Below, piece after piece: positions 25,762 through 33,790 of a stretch of DNA of 64,000 nucleotides. The position numbers were made by a program, and so were the translations under genes. Source of the DNA: Phenylobacterium sp. (GTDB taxonomy: Bacteria > Pseudomonadota > Alphaproteobacteria > Caulobacterales > Caulobacteraceae); the NCBI GenBank assembly GCA_017991675.1, contig JAGOQB010000001.1, forward strand, positions 62,001 to 126,000, read 5' to 3'. Every line of letters starts with the position of its first letter. The first letter of the stretch is position 1. The notes beneath the pieces were generated by a model that worked only from the letters and a program-made list of their open reading frames with translations, made no database searches and was not told the origin of the DNA.

Positions 25762-26943
25762 TTGAGCACCCTGCTCGAAGGCGTCCGCGTCATCGACTTC
25801 ACTTCGGTCCTTTCGGGACCGGCGTGCACCCAGGCCCTGGCCCAGATGGGCGCCGAGGTCATCAAGGTCGAGCCCCTGGCCGGCGACGTCTTGCGCATGA
25901 TCGGCCCGCCGTCGATCGGCGACTACTCGCCGCATTTCGTCCACGCCAACCGCAACAAGCAGTCCGTGGCTCTCGACCTGCGGGATCCGGAGGCGAAGGC
26001 CGCGTGTCTGGCGCTGATCAAGAGCGCCGACGTCGTCGTCGAGAACTTCCGCCCCGGGGTGATGGACAAGCTCGGCTTCGGCTACGAGGCGTTGCGCGAG
26101 AGCCATCCCGAATTGATCTACGCCTCGATCAGCGGTTTCGGCGAAAGCGGCCCCTGGCGTGACATGCGCGCCTACGACTCGATGATCCAGGCGCTGAGCG
26201 GCTTCATGCACCTGCAAGGCGCCGGCGAGGAGCCGCAGCTGGTGCAATGCGCCATCGCCGACAAGCTGACCGGCCGGGCGACGTTCGAAGCCATCCTTGC
26301 TGCGCTGTTCGCCCGCGAACGTGGCAAGGGCGGCCAGAAGATCTCGGTCTCGATGCTCAGCGCCTACATCACCTTCATGCTGCAGGACTGCATGCGCGAG
26401 CACACCTTCCTAGACTGGGAAGGCGACGCGCGCGGGGTCAACGCCCACGTGAAGTTCAAGACCAAGGACGGCTGGATCTCGTTCCTGTTCATCCAGATCG
26501 AGGAGTACCACGGCTTCTTCCGGGCCTGCGGACGAGAGGATCTCACCGCCGATCCGCGCTTCGCCGGCCGCGACACCATCCGCGCGAACTTCGAAGCCTG
26601 GAAGAGCGAGATGCAGGCCACCATTGGGACCTGGACGACGGCCGAGCTGATCGAGGTCACGCGCCGCCATCAGTTGCCGGTGGCCCCTGTCCTCAGCGTC
26701 AGCGAGATGCTCGAGTTCGAGCAGGTCGTGCACAACGAGGTCTTCGTCGAGCGCGACCTCGGTCCCGGCGTCGGCCGGATCCGGTATATGAACGGCCCCT
26801 GGACCTTCTCGGGCGCCGGCTTGGCGCCGATCGTCGATCCGCCGCACCTCGGCGAGAGCACGGTCTCGGCGCTGGCGCACGTCGGCGTCCCAACCGATCA
26901 GGCGCAGGCGCTCGTCCAGCGCGGCGCGGCGAAACAGGCGTAG
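25762..26943 (+). CDS. Family III CoA-transferase (CaiB/BaiF type)
   Basis: Translation probably starts at TTG 25762, ten bases after GGAG, giving 393 residues. No ATG lies near and the family N-terminus LLEGVRVIDFTSVLSGP begins here. NRNKQSVALDL, VVVENFRPGVMDKLG and the catalytic D139 in MRAYDSMIQALSGF match formyl-CoA transferase-like enzymes. It would move CoA between acyl groups, likely activating the carboxylic-acid substrate of this cluster. It is 8 bp upstream of crotonase 3. Confidence 0.9.
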   Translation: MSTLLEGVRVIDFTSVLSGPACTQALAQMGAEVIKVEPLAGDVLRMIGPPSIGDYSPHFVHANRNKQSVALDLRDPEAKAACLALIKSADVVVENFRPGVMDKLGFGYEALRESHPELIYASISGFGESGPWRDMRAYDSMIQALSGFMHLQGAGEEPQLVQCAIADKLTGRATFEAILAALFARERGKGGQKISVSMLSAYITFMLQDCMREHTFLDWEGDARGVNAHVKFKTKDGWISFLFIQIEEYHGFFRACGREDLTADPRFAGRDTIRANFEAWKSEMQATIGTWTTAELIEVTRRHQLPVAPVLSVSEMLEFEQVVHNEVFVERDLGPGVGRIRYMNGPWTFSGAGLAPIVDPPHLGESTVSALAHVGVPTDQAQALVQRGAAKQA

Positions 26944-26951
26944 GTGCGACG

Positions 26952-27680
26952 ATGTCAGGGACAGTGCTGACGTCGGTGAGCGACGGGGTCGGACTGATCA
27001 CGCTCAACCGGCCTGAAAAGCTCAACGCCATGCCAGGCGCCATGCTGGAGGCGCTGCTGGCCGCCGTGACGCAAATGCGGGACGACGAGGCGGCGCGCTG
27101 CGTCGTGCTGACCGGGGCGGGCCGGGGCTTCTGCGCCGGCGGCGATCTGTCGGCCGTCGAAGGCGAGGCGCCGCCTCCGCCGACCCTGGCGGGGAGGGCG
27201 GCGCGACTTGAGCGCCTGGGCCAGGCGGCCGCGATCCTGCACGACATGCCCAAGCCGACGATCGCCATGATCAACGGCCCCTGCGCCGGCGCCGGTTTCT
27301 CCCTGGCCGGCGCTTGCGACCTGCGCTTTGCGGCAGAGTCAGCCTTCCTCACCAGCGCCTTCGTCAGGGCCGGCGTCTCGGGCGATTTCGGCGGCAGCTA
27401 CTTCTGGACCAAGATCGTCGGGTCGGGCCGCGCTCGGGAGCTCTATCTGCTGTCCGAGCGCGTGAGCGCCACGGCCGCGCTCGCCCAAGGGCTCGTGCAC
27501 CGGGTCTATCCGGACGCCGAACTAACGGACGCGACACTGGCCGCCGCCCGCCAAATCGCCGGCGGCCGGCCGGAGGTGCTTGCTCAGATCAAGCGCAACA
27601 TCGCCGCGGCCGAGCAGGAGACCCTTGCCGCGACGCTGCGTTCCGAGGCTGTCGGCATGATCGTCAGCGCCCACGGGTGA
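26952..27680 (+). CDS. Enoyl-CoA hydratase/isomerase family protein (crotonase 3)
   Basis: This 242-residue protein starts 8 bp after the CoA-transferase gene. AGRGFCAGGDLSAVEG and MINGPCAGAGFSLAGACDLR are typical crotonase oxyanion regions. The two Glu positions of hydratases are replaced (GFSLAG, and TSAFVRAGVSGDFGGS), while an Asp in SGDFGG aligns with the isomerase Asp of PaaG-like enzymes. An isomerase or thioesterase-like role is thus more likely than hydration. Linkage to the CoA-transferase suggests consecutive steps. Confidence 0.86.
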   Translation: MSGTVLTSVSDGVGLITLNRPEKLNAMPGAMLEALLAAVTQMRDDEAARCVVLTGAGRGFCAGGDLSAVEGEAPPPPTLAGRAARLERLGQAAAILHDMPKPTIAMINGPCAGAGFSLAGACDLRFAAESAFLTSAFVRAGVSGDFGGSYFWTKIVGSGRARELYLLSERVSATAALAQGLVHRVYPDAELTDATLAAARQIAGGRPEVLAQIKRNIAAAEQETLAATLRSEAVGMIVSAHG

Positions 27681-27778
27681 ACGCCGATCAGGGGCAGGCG
27701 CCGGGCCGTCGCCCCGCAGCGCTTCCCGATTGCAGGCTCGTCGGAGGCGGCGTAAGCCCGGGCGCTGAGACCCCGCGC

Positions 27779-28648
27779 ATGAAGACCACCCCGCCACTGC
27801 CGTTGTTGGAAACCGTCGAAGCCGTCGTCCGGCTCGGCAGTTTCAAACGCGCGGCCGACGAACTGCTCATCACGCCGTCGGCCGTGAGCCACCGCGTCAA
27901 GGCGGTCGAGGAGGCGATGGGCAAACTGCTGTTCGACCGGGTCGGGCAGGGGGTGGAGCCGACCTCGCACGCCCGCCGCATCGCCGAGGTCGTGGGCGCC
28001 GCGCGGCTCGAGATCGGCAAGGTCTGGCGCGAGGTCAGCACCGAGGCGCAAGGCGATGTCGTGAAGGTCGTCTGCATGGCGGCCTTCGCCGGCAATTTCA
28101 TTCTGTCGCGGATCGACGAGTTCAAGCGCCGGTTTCCGACCTTCGACCTGGAGCTGACCAGCTCGGTCAACGTCGTCCGCGAGCGGCGCTACGACCTGAT
28201 CGTCGGCTATGGGCCGCGCCCCGAGGCGGACTGGATCAGCGAGGAAATCCTGCCGCTGCGCCTGCGCCCGATCATCGCGACCGGGGCCTATGACGCGGCC
28301 TTTCGGGACGGGAAGCTGTTTGGCCCATTGCTCGGCTACATGAACGCCGTGCTTCCGTGGAAGGACGCCGCCACCCGGATCGGGCTGGAGCTCCATCCCG
28401 AGGCGCGGATGGTCGCCTTCGATTCCGCCGAGGCGGCCAGCGCCGCCGCCGAGAGCGGCGTCGGCGTGGCGCTGGCGCCGTCCTGGATCGCCGACCGGCT
28501 GGTTGCGAGCGGCCGCGTCCGCGCGCTAGGGGAGGCGATCCCCACCGGCGCCTCCTACTGGCTCGCCGTGAAGCGCGAGCAGAAGGGGCAACCGGCCTAT
28601 ACGAGCTTCCGGCGCTGGCTGTTGGCCAAGATCGCCGAGAGCAATTAG
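27779..28648 (+). CDS. LysR-family transcriptional regulator (GcvA-like)
   Basis: The 289-residue protein has the LysR winged HTH at 8-65 (LETVEAVVRLGSFKRAADEL and LITPSAVSHRVKAVEEAMGK) and a periplasmic-binding-like effector domain. It lies 98 bp after crotonase 3 on the same strand and probably controls that transcript. Its last four bases overlap the 3' end of the convergent aminotransferase gene. No clear T-N11-A box was found just upstream. Confidence 0.9.
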   Translation: MKTTPPLPLLETVEAVVRLGSFKRAADELLITPSAVSHRVKAVEEAMGKLLFDRVGQGVEPTSHARRIAEVVGAARLEIGKVWREVSTEAQGDVVKVVCMAAFAGNFILSRIDEFKRRFPTFDLELTSSVNVVRERRYDLIVGYGPRPEADWISEEILPLRLRPIIATGAYDAAFRDGKLFGPLLGYMNAVLPWKDAATRIGLELHPEARMVAFDSAEAASAAAESGVGVALAPSWIADRLVASGRVRALGEAIPTGASYWLAVKREQKGQPAYTSFRRWLLAKIAESN

Positions 28649-29826
28649 CCCCGATCGAGCCCCGATAAGGCTTCGGCGAAACGCTCGACATTGCGGGGGT
28701 TCAGCCCGGCGACATTGATGCGCCCTGAAACGTCCATGTAGACGGCGTGCTCTTCACGGAGCGCGCGGACGTCGTCAGGCGTCAGCGGCAATAGGGCGAA
28801 CATGCCCCGCTGGCGCTGAAGGCCCGTGAGGTCGATCCGGCGCAGCGGCAGGCCGGCGAGGGCGGCGCGCAGCCCGTGCACCCGCTGGCGCATCTCATCG
28901 AGCTCGAGCCGCCAGGCGAGGGCAAGCTCCGACGAGGCGAGCACTGTGCGCACTACGGCTGCGCCGTGATCGGGCGGATTCGACCAGAGCAGGCGCGCCA
29001 GGCTGGCCGCGACCCCTGCGAAATTGGCCGCCGCCTGACGGGTCGCAGCGAGACCCAGGAGCATGCCCGCGCGATCCCGATAGAGGCCGAAGCTCTTTGA
29101 ACAGGAAAGCGCCACCAGCGCGTTGGGACACGCGGCCAGCAACAACCGCACGCCTTGCACATCCGCCTCGATCCCGTCGCCCAGGCCCGGGTAGGCGAGA
29201 TCCACCAGCGGGAGCAGGCCGGCTTCGGCGGCGCGCGCGGCGACCTGGCGCCACGCATCGAGGGGGAGGTCGACGCCGGTCGGGTTGTGGCAACAACCAT
29301 GCAGCAGCAGCACGTCGCCCGGCGCAGCGCGGCGGAGCACGTCGTCCAACGCCGCGGCGTTGAAGCCGCCCGCCGCGTCGAGATGATCGTAGGTTTCGAC
29401 GCGAAGGCCGCAGGCCCCGACCAGCGGCAGGTGCGCCGGCCAGGTCGGGGTCGCGATCCACACGCGGGCGTCGGGATTGGCCTCGGCGATGATCTGCAGG
29501 GCCAGGCGCAGCGCGCCCGTGCCGCCCGGCGTCTGGATGCGTGCGATCCGGCCGTCAGCGTCGGCGGCGAGCGCCGGCAGGCTCGCCTGCTGCAGGAGGA
29601 GGGCGAACTCGCCATCCCCCGACGGCCCCAGATAGCCCTTCGAGTCCTGGCTCCGCAGCACGAGCTCCTCGGCCGCCTTCACGACCCGCATGATCGGGAT
29701 CGCGCCATGTTCGTCGCGGTAGGTGCCGACCCCGAGATCGATCTTGTCGGCTCGCACGTCGGCCTGCATCAGCCGGCCAAGCTCCATCAGCGAATCCGTG
29801 CGCGCCAGCGGCAGCCGATCAAGCAT
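28645..29826 (-). CDS. Aromatic amino acid / aspartate aminotransferase family (TyrB-like)
   Basis: This 393-residue fold-type I aminotransferase has DLGVGTYRDEHGAIPIM at the start, then GYLGPSGDGEF and HGCCHNPTGVDL with the PLP-binding Asn. The Schiff-base Lys is in LSCSKSFGLYRDR, and the C-terminus has the substrate Arg region SGRINVAGL. It would transfer an amino group between an aromatic or dicarboxylic amino acid and a 2-oxo acid, with PLP. It overlaps the small upstream gene by 8 bases. Confidence 0.9.
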   Translation of the reverse strand: MLDRLPLARTDSLMELGRLMQADVRADKIDLGVGTYRDEHGAIPIMRVVKAAEELVLRSQDSKGYLGPSGDGEFALLLQQASLPALAADADGRIARIQTPGGTGALRLALQIIAEANPDARVWIATPTWPAHLPLVGACGLRVETYDHLDAAGGFNAAALDDVLRRAAPGDVLLLHGCCHNPTGVDLPLDAWRQVAARAAEAGLLPLVDLAYPGLGDGIEADVQGVRLLLAACPNALVALSCSKSFGLYRDRAGMLLGLAATRQAAANFAGVAASLARLLWSNPPDHGAAVVRTVLASSELALAWRLELDEMRQRVHGLRAALAGLPLRRIDLTGLQRQRGMFALLPLTPDDVRALREEHAVYMDVSGRINVAGLNPRNVERFAEALSGLDRG

Positions 29827-30058
29827 TGGAAGCGGCCTCCGCGCGGGCGTCCTTCGTCCGATGAGTGATCATCCGTCGGTGAAGATCAGTGACGATGCCG
29901 CTACCGGTCCGAACGCAGAGCGCCGGTACGACGGCGTGCACCAGGCACGCCAGCGCGCCAATCATCATCGCGCCTGCGAAGGACGCAGCCGAGCCCATGT
30001 GCTCGAAGTAGGACTCGCCCACCGACGCCGGGTGTTCCTTGAAAAGCCGATTGATCAT
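29819..30058 (-). CDS. Small membrane protein (DUF6356-like)
   Basis: This 79-residue protein starts NRLFKEHPASVGESYFEHM, followed by one or two hydrophobic stretches (AGAMMIGALACLVHAVVPAL) and a short basic tail. This pattern matches small proteins of the DUF6356 family, of unknown function, common in Caulobacterales and Sphingomonadales. It overlaps the aminotransferase start by 8 bases, so the two are translationally coupled, although no functional reason is evident. Confidence 0.75.
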   Translation of the reverse strand: MINRLFKEHPASVGESYFEHMGSAASFAGAMMIGALACLVHAVVPALCVRTGSGIVTDLHRRMITHRTKDARAEAASNA

Positions 30059-30408
30059 ACCACCTCCGTGTGGGGATCAATCTAGCTGCACAGGCCATGG
30101 AGTCGGTTCTTCTATAGCTCCAATTCGAGGCGATTTGGAGATTGAGATTCCCCATTTGTGGCCACACGGAGAACTGAGATCTAAGGCACGACCGCCGCGG
30201 GGCGAGAGGCCTCGCAGGGCGACGCGCCGGCCGCACCCAACTGTAGTCACGGGGCTGGGAGCGTTCTCAGCGGCGCTACCGACGCTGTGTGTCTCGCAGG
30301 CTTCGCAGCGGAGGTGGCCAACAGGCGCGCTGTGCCATACACGTGCATCGCCTAAGGAATATTATCAGCAATTATGATCGTGGTGCGGCCGCCCACAGGT
30401 ACGCCGTG
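30059..30408. other. 350-bp intergenic region without a supported gene
   Basis: No reading frame with a convincing start or family match was seen. A short inverted repeat, CTCCAA-N11-TTGGAG (30119-30141), and an A/T-rich patch around 30353-30380 stand out. The region must hold the promoter of the minus-strand gene pair ending at 28645 and the end of the LysR transcript. Confidence 0.5.
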
Positions 30409-31320
30409 CTACTCCAGCGTTCGCCGCTTCTCGACCAGGAAGTCCACCAGCGCCCTGAGCTTCGGCGCCATCTGATCGCGCGACGGCAGGTACAGGTCGA
30501 AACCGTCGAACGCTGGGCACCATGGCTCGAGAACCCGGATCAAGGCGCCGGCGGCCACATGCTCGCGCACCATGCAGTCCATTTGCATGACCAGGCCCAG
30601 GCCCTGCAGCCCGGCGCTGACCATGGTCTCGTCGGCGTTGGTGATGAATGGTCCATGCGGCTCGACACTGAAATCTTCCCCCGTGGCCGGATCCGTGAAC
30701 TCCCAGTTCAAGATCGCGCCCTGAACCCCGGGACGGAACGCGACGCAGTCGTGTACGGCCAGGTCGTGGGGCGTCTGCGGCGCCGGCCGCAAGGCCAGAT
30801 AGGCCGGCGAGCCGACCACCACCAGCCGCATCGGCGGGCTGATCGGCACGGCGATCATGCTGTCGGCGACCGCCTCGCGCAGTCGCACGCCTGCGTCGCA
30901 GCCCTCGCGGATGATGTCGCCCAGACCGTCGTCGATGACCAGTTCCAGGCGAATTCTCGGATATCGCCGGTAGAATTCGCCCAGGTGCGGCTCGATGAAC
31001 TGGGCCGCGGCCAACCGTGACGTGGAAATCCGGATCTCGCCCGTCGGCTGGTCCCGGTCGTCGTCCAGCCGGGCGACCGCACGGTCGATGACGTCCAGCG
31101 CCGGCTCGATGCGGGTCAGCAGGCGCCGCCCCTCCTCCGTGACGGAAACCGATCGGGTCGAGCGGTTCAACAGACGGACCTGCAGCCGCTCCTCCAGGAT
31201 CCGCACGGTCTGGGAAAGGGCCGAAGGCGAGACGTTCAGGCGCCGAGCGGCAGCGGTGAATCCGCCCTCCCGGGCGACCTCGGCGAAGGCGGCGAGCGCC
31301 GGAAGCAGGGTGCGATCCAT
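30409..31320 (-). CDS. LysR-family transcriptional regulator
   Basis: The 303-residue protein has a standard LysR HTH (LAAFAEVAREGGFTAAARRL and NVSPSALSQTVRILEERLQV) at 7-60 and an effector domain beginning EIRISTSRLAAAQFIEPHLG. It is of the subgroup that usually regulates a divergently transcribed enzyme gene. The alpha/beta hydrolase gene at 31441 is that neighbour, and a symmetric LysR-type box lies 11 bp before this start codon. Autorepression and activation of the hydrolase is the expected arrangement. Confidence 0.92.
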   Translation of the reverse strand: MDRTLLPALAAFAEVAREGGFTAAARRLNVSPSALSQTVRILEERLQVRLLNRSTRSVSVTEEGRRLLTRIEPALDVIDRAVARLDDDRDQPTGEIRISTSRLAAAQFIEPHLGEFYRRYPRIRLELVIDDGLGDIIREGCDAGVRLREAVADSMIAVPISPPMRLVVVGSPAYLALRPAPQTPHDLAVHDCVAFRPGVQGAILNWEFTDPATGEDFSVEPHGPFITNADETMVSAGLQGLGLVMQMDCMVREHVAAGALIRVLEPWCPAFDGFDLYLPSRDQMAPKLRALVDFLVEKRRTLE

Positions 31321-31330
31321 GCTCTCATTA

Positions 31331-31357
31331 TGAAGGTAAACTTCAAACTGTTTGAAG
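31331..31357. promoter_or_regulatory. LysR-type operator with three TGAAG/CTTCA half-sites
   Basis: CTTCAAA-CTG-TTTGAAG (31341-31357) is a perfect palindrome that contains the T-N11-A core of LysR boxes (T31343/A31355). A further half-site TGAAG at 31331-31335 pairs with CTTCA at 31341-31345. The element lies between the divergent lysR and hydrolase genes, close to the lysR start. Confidence 0.65.
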
Positions 31358-31440
31358 ATCCACCCGATTTTTCTGCGCGTACGCCGAAATTAGGGTCGTT
31401 CTCGTGGCCTGCGCCGCCGGACATTCTGAGAGAAAGCCCC

Positions 31441-32367
31441 ATGGAAAGCGTGAAAATCCGCAACCGCGACATGTACTGGGATATCGCCGCCGATATCCAT
31501 TTTCCGCCCGATTTCGACCGGACCAGGAAGCATCCGGCGATCATCAGCGCCCACCCGATCGGCAGTTGCAAGGAGCAGACCTCGGGCGCGGTCTACGGCG
31601 CGGCCCTGGCCAAGGAAGGTTTCGTGGTGATCGCCTTTGATCGCAGCTTCCAGGGAGGCAGCGGCGGCGAACCGCGTTCGATCGAGGACCCGACCCTTTC
31701 CGTCGAAGACTTCCGGCATGTCGCCGACTATCTGGTGACCCTGCCCTATGTTGACGAGAACCGGATCGGGGTCCTCGGCATCTGCGGGGGCGGCGGCTAC
31801 GCGATCAACGCGGCCATGACCGAGCGCCGGATCAAGGCGGTCGGCACGGTCACTGCCGCCAACTATGGCCGCCTGATGCGCGAGGGCTTCACCGGCTACA
31901 ATCCCATCGCCGCGCTGGAAGCCGTGGCCAGCCAGCGCACCGCCGAAGCGCGCGGCGCCGACTACAAGGTCGACGACCTGCTGGCCGCGTCGCCGGAAGA
32001 GGCCAGGCGCCACGGCGTGACCGACCGCGATCCACTGGAGGCCACGGAATATTACCGCACCCCCCGCGGCCAGGCGCCGAACGGCCTGAACCGGTCCCTG
32101 CCCTCACACCAGGCCGCGGCCGTCGGCTGGGACGCCTTCCATCTGGCGGAAGTGCTGCTGACCCAACCGCTGTGCGTCGTGGTCGGCGATCAGGTCGGCG
32201 CGTTCGGGGCCTATCGGGACGGCTGCGAGATCATCGGTCGCGCCCGTTCCGAAAAGAAGGAGTTGGTCGTGATCGAGGGATGGTCGCACTACGACCTCTA
32301 CGACAAACCCGAGCCGGTCGGCATGGCGCTGGCCAAGCTGGTCCCCTTCTACAAGGAAAGCCTCTGA
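31441..32367 (+). CDS. Alpha/beta hydrolase with Cys nucleophile (dienelactone-hydrolase-like)
   Basis: The ATG at 31441 gives 308 residues. An upstream in-frame ATG at 31330 lies across the LysR operator and was rejected. HPAIISAHPIGSCKEQTSG and the nucleophile elbow GICGGGG with C115 resemble YcjY-like members of the dienelactone hydrolase group, in which Cys replaces Ser. A His is in WSHYDLYDKP near the C-terminus. The substrate is unknown; the gene is controlled probably by the divergent LysR. Confidence 0.85.
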   Translation: MESVKIRNRDMYWDIAADIHFPPDFDRTRKHPAIISAHPIGSCKEQTSGAVYGAALAKEGFVVIAFDRSFQGGSGGEPRSIEDPTLSVEDFRHVADYLVTLPYVDENRIGVLGICGGGGYAINAAMTERRIKAVGTVTAANYGRLMREGFTGYNPIAALEAVASQRTAEARGADYKVDDLLAASPEEARRHGVTDRDPLEATEYYRTPRGQAPNGLNRSLPSHQAAAVGWDAFHLAEVLLTQPLCVVVGDQVGAFGAYRDGCEIIGRARSEKKELVVIEGWSHYDLYDKPEPVGMALAKLVPFYKESL

Positions 32368-32388
32368 CCTAGACCCTGTCCCGACCCT

Positions 32389-32425
32389 CCTTCCCACTCG
32401 CGATGACCCGTTGTGAATGGGAAGG
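32389..32425. terminator. Stem-loop between convergent genes
   Basis: A perfect 8-bp inverted repeat, CCTTCCCA (32389-32396) and TGGGAAGG (32418-32425), has a 21-nt loop. It fills the 61-bp gap between the hydrolase stop and the end of the next minus-strand gene. It could end both transcripts; no T-run was seen. Confidence 0.4.
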
Positions 32426-32428
32426 GCT

Positions 32429-33790
32429 CTAGGGCCGTCGGCTGGCCGGGGCCCGCACCAGCGGAACCAGAAAATCGTCGTCGGCGGCGGCTGGCTCCGG
32501 CTTGGCGATCACGCGGTCCGCAGTCCCGGCCGCCTTGGCCGCTTCGGCGGCCTTGGCGGTCTGCCGGACCCGCGTGGCTTCCCGTGCGATCTCGGCCTGG
32601 GCCGCGCCGGCGCGTTCCGGATCGGCCTTCAGGGCCCGCGCCGCCTCAGCGGCCGCACGGCCTTCAGCGACGGCGGCGTCGGCCTTCGGGCGGCTGACCC
32701 GATAGATCGGCTCTCCCAGCGCCGTGCAGCGCCGGTCGACCGCCTCGTAGGTCGCCTCGGCCTTGGCGAGCGGCGGCTCGAGCCTTGGGCAGTTGTTGTC
32801 CGGGCTCGCGGCCCGGCAGTCGGCGAGTTCCGCCAGCGCGACGTCGATGGCGCGAACGGCCTGTATCATCTGTTGCGGACAGTCGCCGAGCAACTCCTCG
32901 GGATCGCGCTCATCCGCCGCCTCGACCGGCTTCTCGGGTTGGCGCGGCGGCGGACGCCCGACCTGGATCTGGCCGGCCAGCCGGGCCATGTCGGCGACAT
33001 GGCGCCAGATCAGCTCGTCCATCCAGGCGAGATAGTCGACCACCCACTGGCGCTGTCCGACGTCCATCTCCAGGTCGAGGCTCGCGGCCATCTCGGCCCG
33101 GCCACGGAACCGGTCCTCGAGCTGCGCGTGGGCGACGTCGAGCGCGTCGTTGACGATCACATTGGGGTCGCCCTGGGCGTTCGCCAATTGCTCGACGGCC
33201 TCGGCGACCCGCTGGCGCCACTCGGGAGCCAGGCTTTCCAGATAGGCCCGGTTGCCGGCGTCGGCCTCCTCGCCCCACAGCCGCTCGATTTCCTCCAGCG
33301 TCGAGAAGTCCTCCTCGAGACGAATGTACGCGACATCGCGCGGCGAATTGATCACCACGGCCTCGGCCGGGCTCGCCTCGCTCTTCACCCAGTCGCCGAC
33401 CGCGATCCCGGTCTGCACGACGATCTTCTGCGTATCCAGGCCCGCCCGCCACATGTCGGCGATCGCGGCGTCGGCCGCCGCGCCGCTCGCGCGCGCCAAG
33501 GCGGTCTCGGCCTGCCGGGCCACGGCGCCATAGGCCCCGACGGCCCGGACCCATTGGTCGATCTTCGCCGGCGCCTGCGCGTGCGGGTCGCCGCCGCGGA
33601 TCGTCGCCTGCAGATCGACGCCGGCCTGATCGAGCGCGGTGCGAGCCGGCGCCAGGCGCGCGGCGGCCTGGCTGGCGGCGGTCTGGCTGGCGGCGGTCTG
33701 GCTGGCGGCGGTCTGGGCGCCGGCCGCCGTCCAGGCCAGGCTGAGCGCGCAGGCGACCGCGGCTGTGCGAACCATCCGGGGCATGCTCAT
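32429..33790 (-). CDS. Exported, mostly helical protein of unknown function
   Basis: The 453-residue protein has a signal peptide (VRTAAVACALSLAWTAAGAQ) followed at once by QTAAS repeated in tandem. The rest is rich in Ala, Glu and Arg and looks helical, with four cysteines in the last third (GDCPQQ, ADCRAA, NNCPRL, RRCTAL) that could form two disulfides. No family was recognised. A second ATG six bases on (33784) could also start translation. It overlaps the preceding gene by 4 bases (ATGA), so the two are likely one unit. Confidence 0.65.
   Translation of the reverse strand: MSMPRMVRTAAVACALSLAWTAAGAQTAASQTAASQTAASQAAARLAPARTALDQAGVDLQATIRGGDPHAQAPAKIDQWVRAVGAYGAVARQAETALARASGAAADAAIADMWRAGLDTQKIVVQTGIAVGDWVKSEASPAEAVVINSPRDVAYIRLEEDFSTLEEIERLWGEEADAGNRAYLESLAPEWRQRVAEAVEQLANAQGDPNVIVNDALDVAHAQLEDRFRGRAEMAASLDLEMDVGQRQWVVDYLAWMDELIWRHVADMARLAGQIQVGRPPPRQPEKPVEAADERDPEELLGDCPQQMIQAVRAIDVALAELADCRAASPDNNCPRLEPPLAKAEATYEAVDRRCTALGEPIYRVSRPKADAAVAEGRAAAEAARALKADPERAGAAQAEIAREATRVRQTAKAAEAAKAAGTADRVIAKPEPAAADDDFLVPLVRAPASRRP
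33671..33715. repeat. Three tandem copies of a 15-bp unit inside a coding region
   Basis: The plus-strand unit GCTGGCGGCGGTCTG repeats exactly at 33671-33685, 33686-33700 and 33701-33715. On the coding strand it encodes QTAAS repeats just after the signal peptide of the exported protein. Perfect identity suggests recent slippage and possible length variation. Confidence 0.85.

Noticed and set aside
30039-30377. Short plus-strand frame in the 350-bp gap
   Set aside because: No ribosome-binding site, no recognisable pattern, and it overlaps the start of the DUF6356-like gene.
31330-31440. N-terminal extension of the alpha/beta hydrolase
   Set aside because: It lies over the LysR operator and leader and does not resemble the family.
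33671-33715. CRISPR-like repeat
   Set aside because: Units are 15 bp, directly adjacent without spacers, and lie inside a coding frame.
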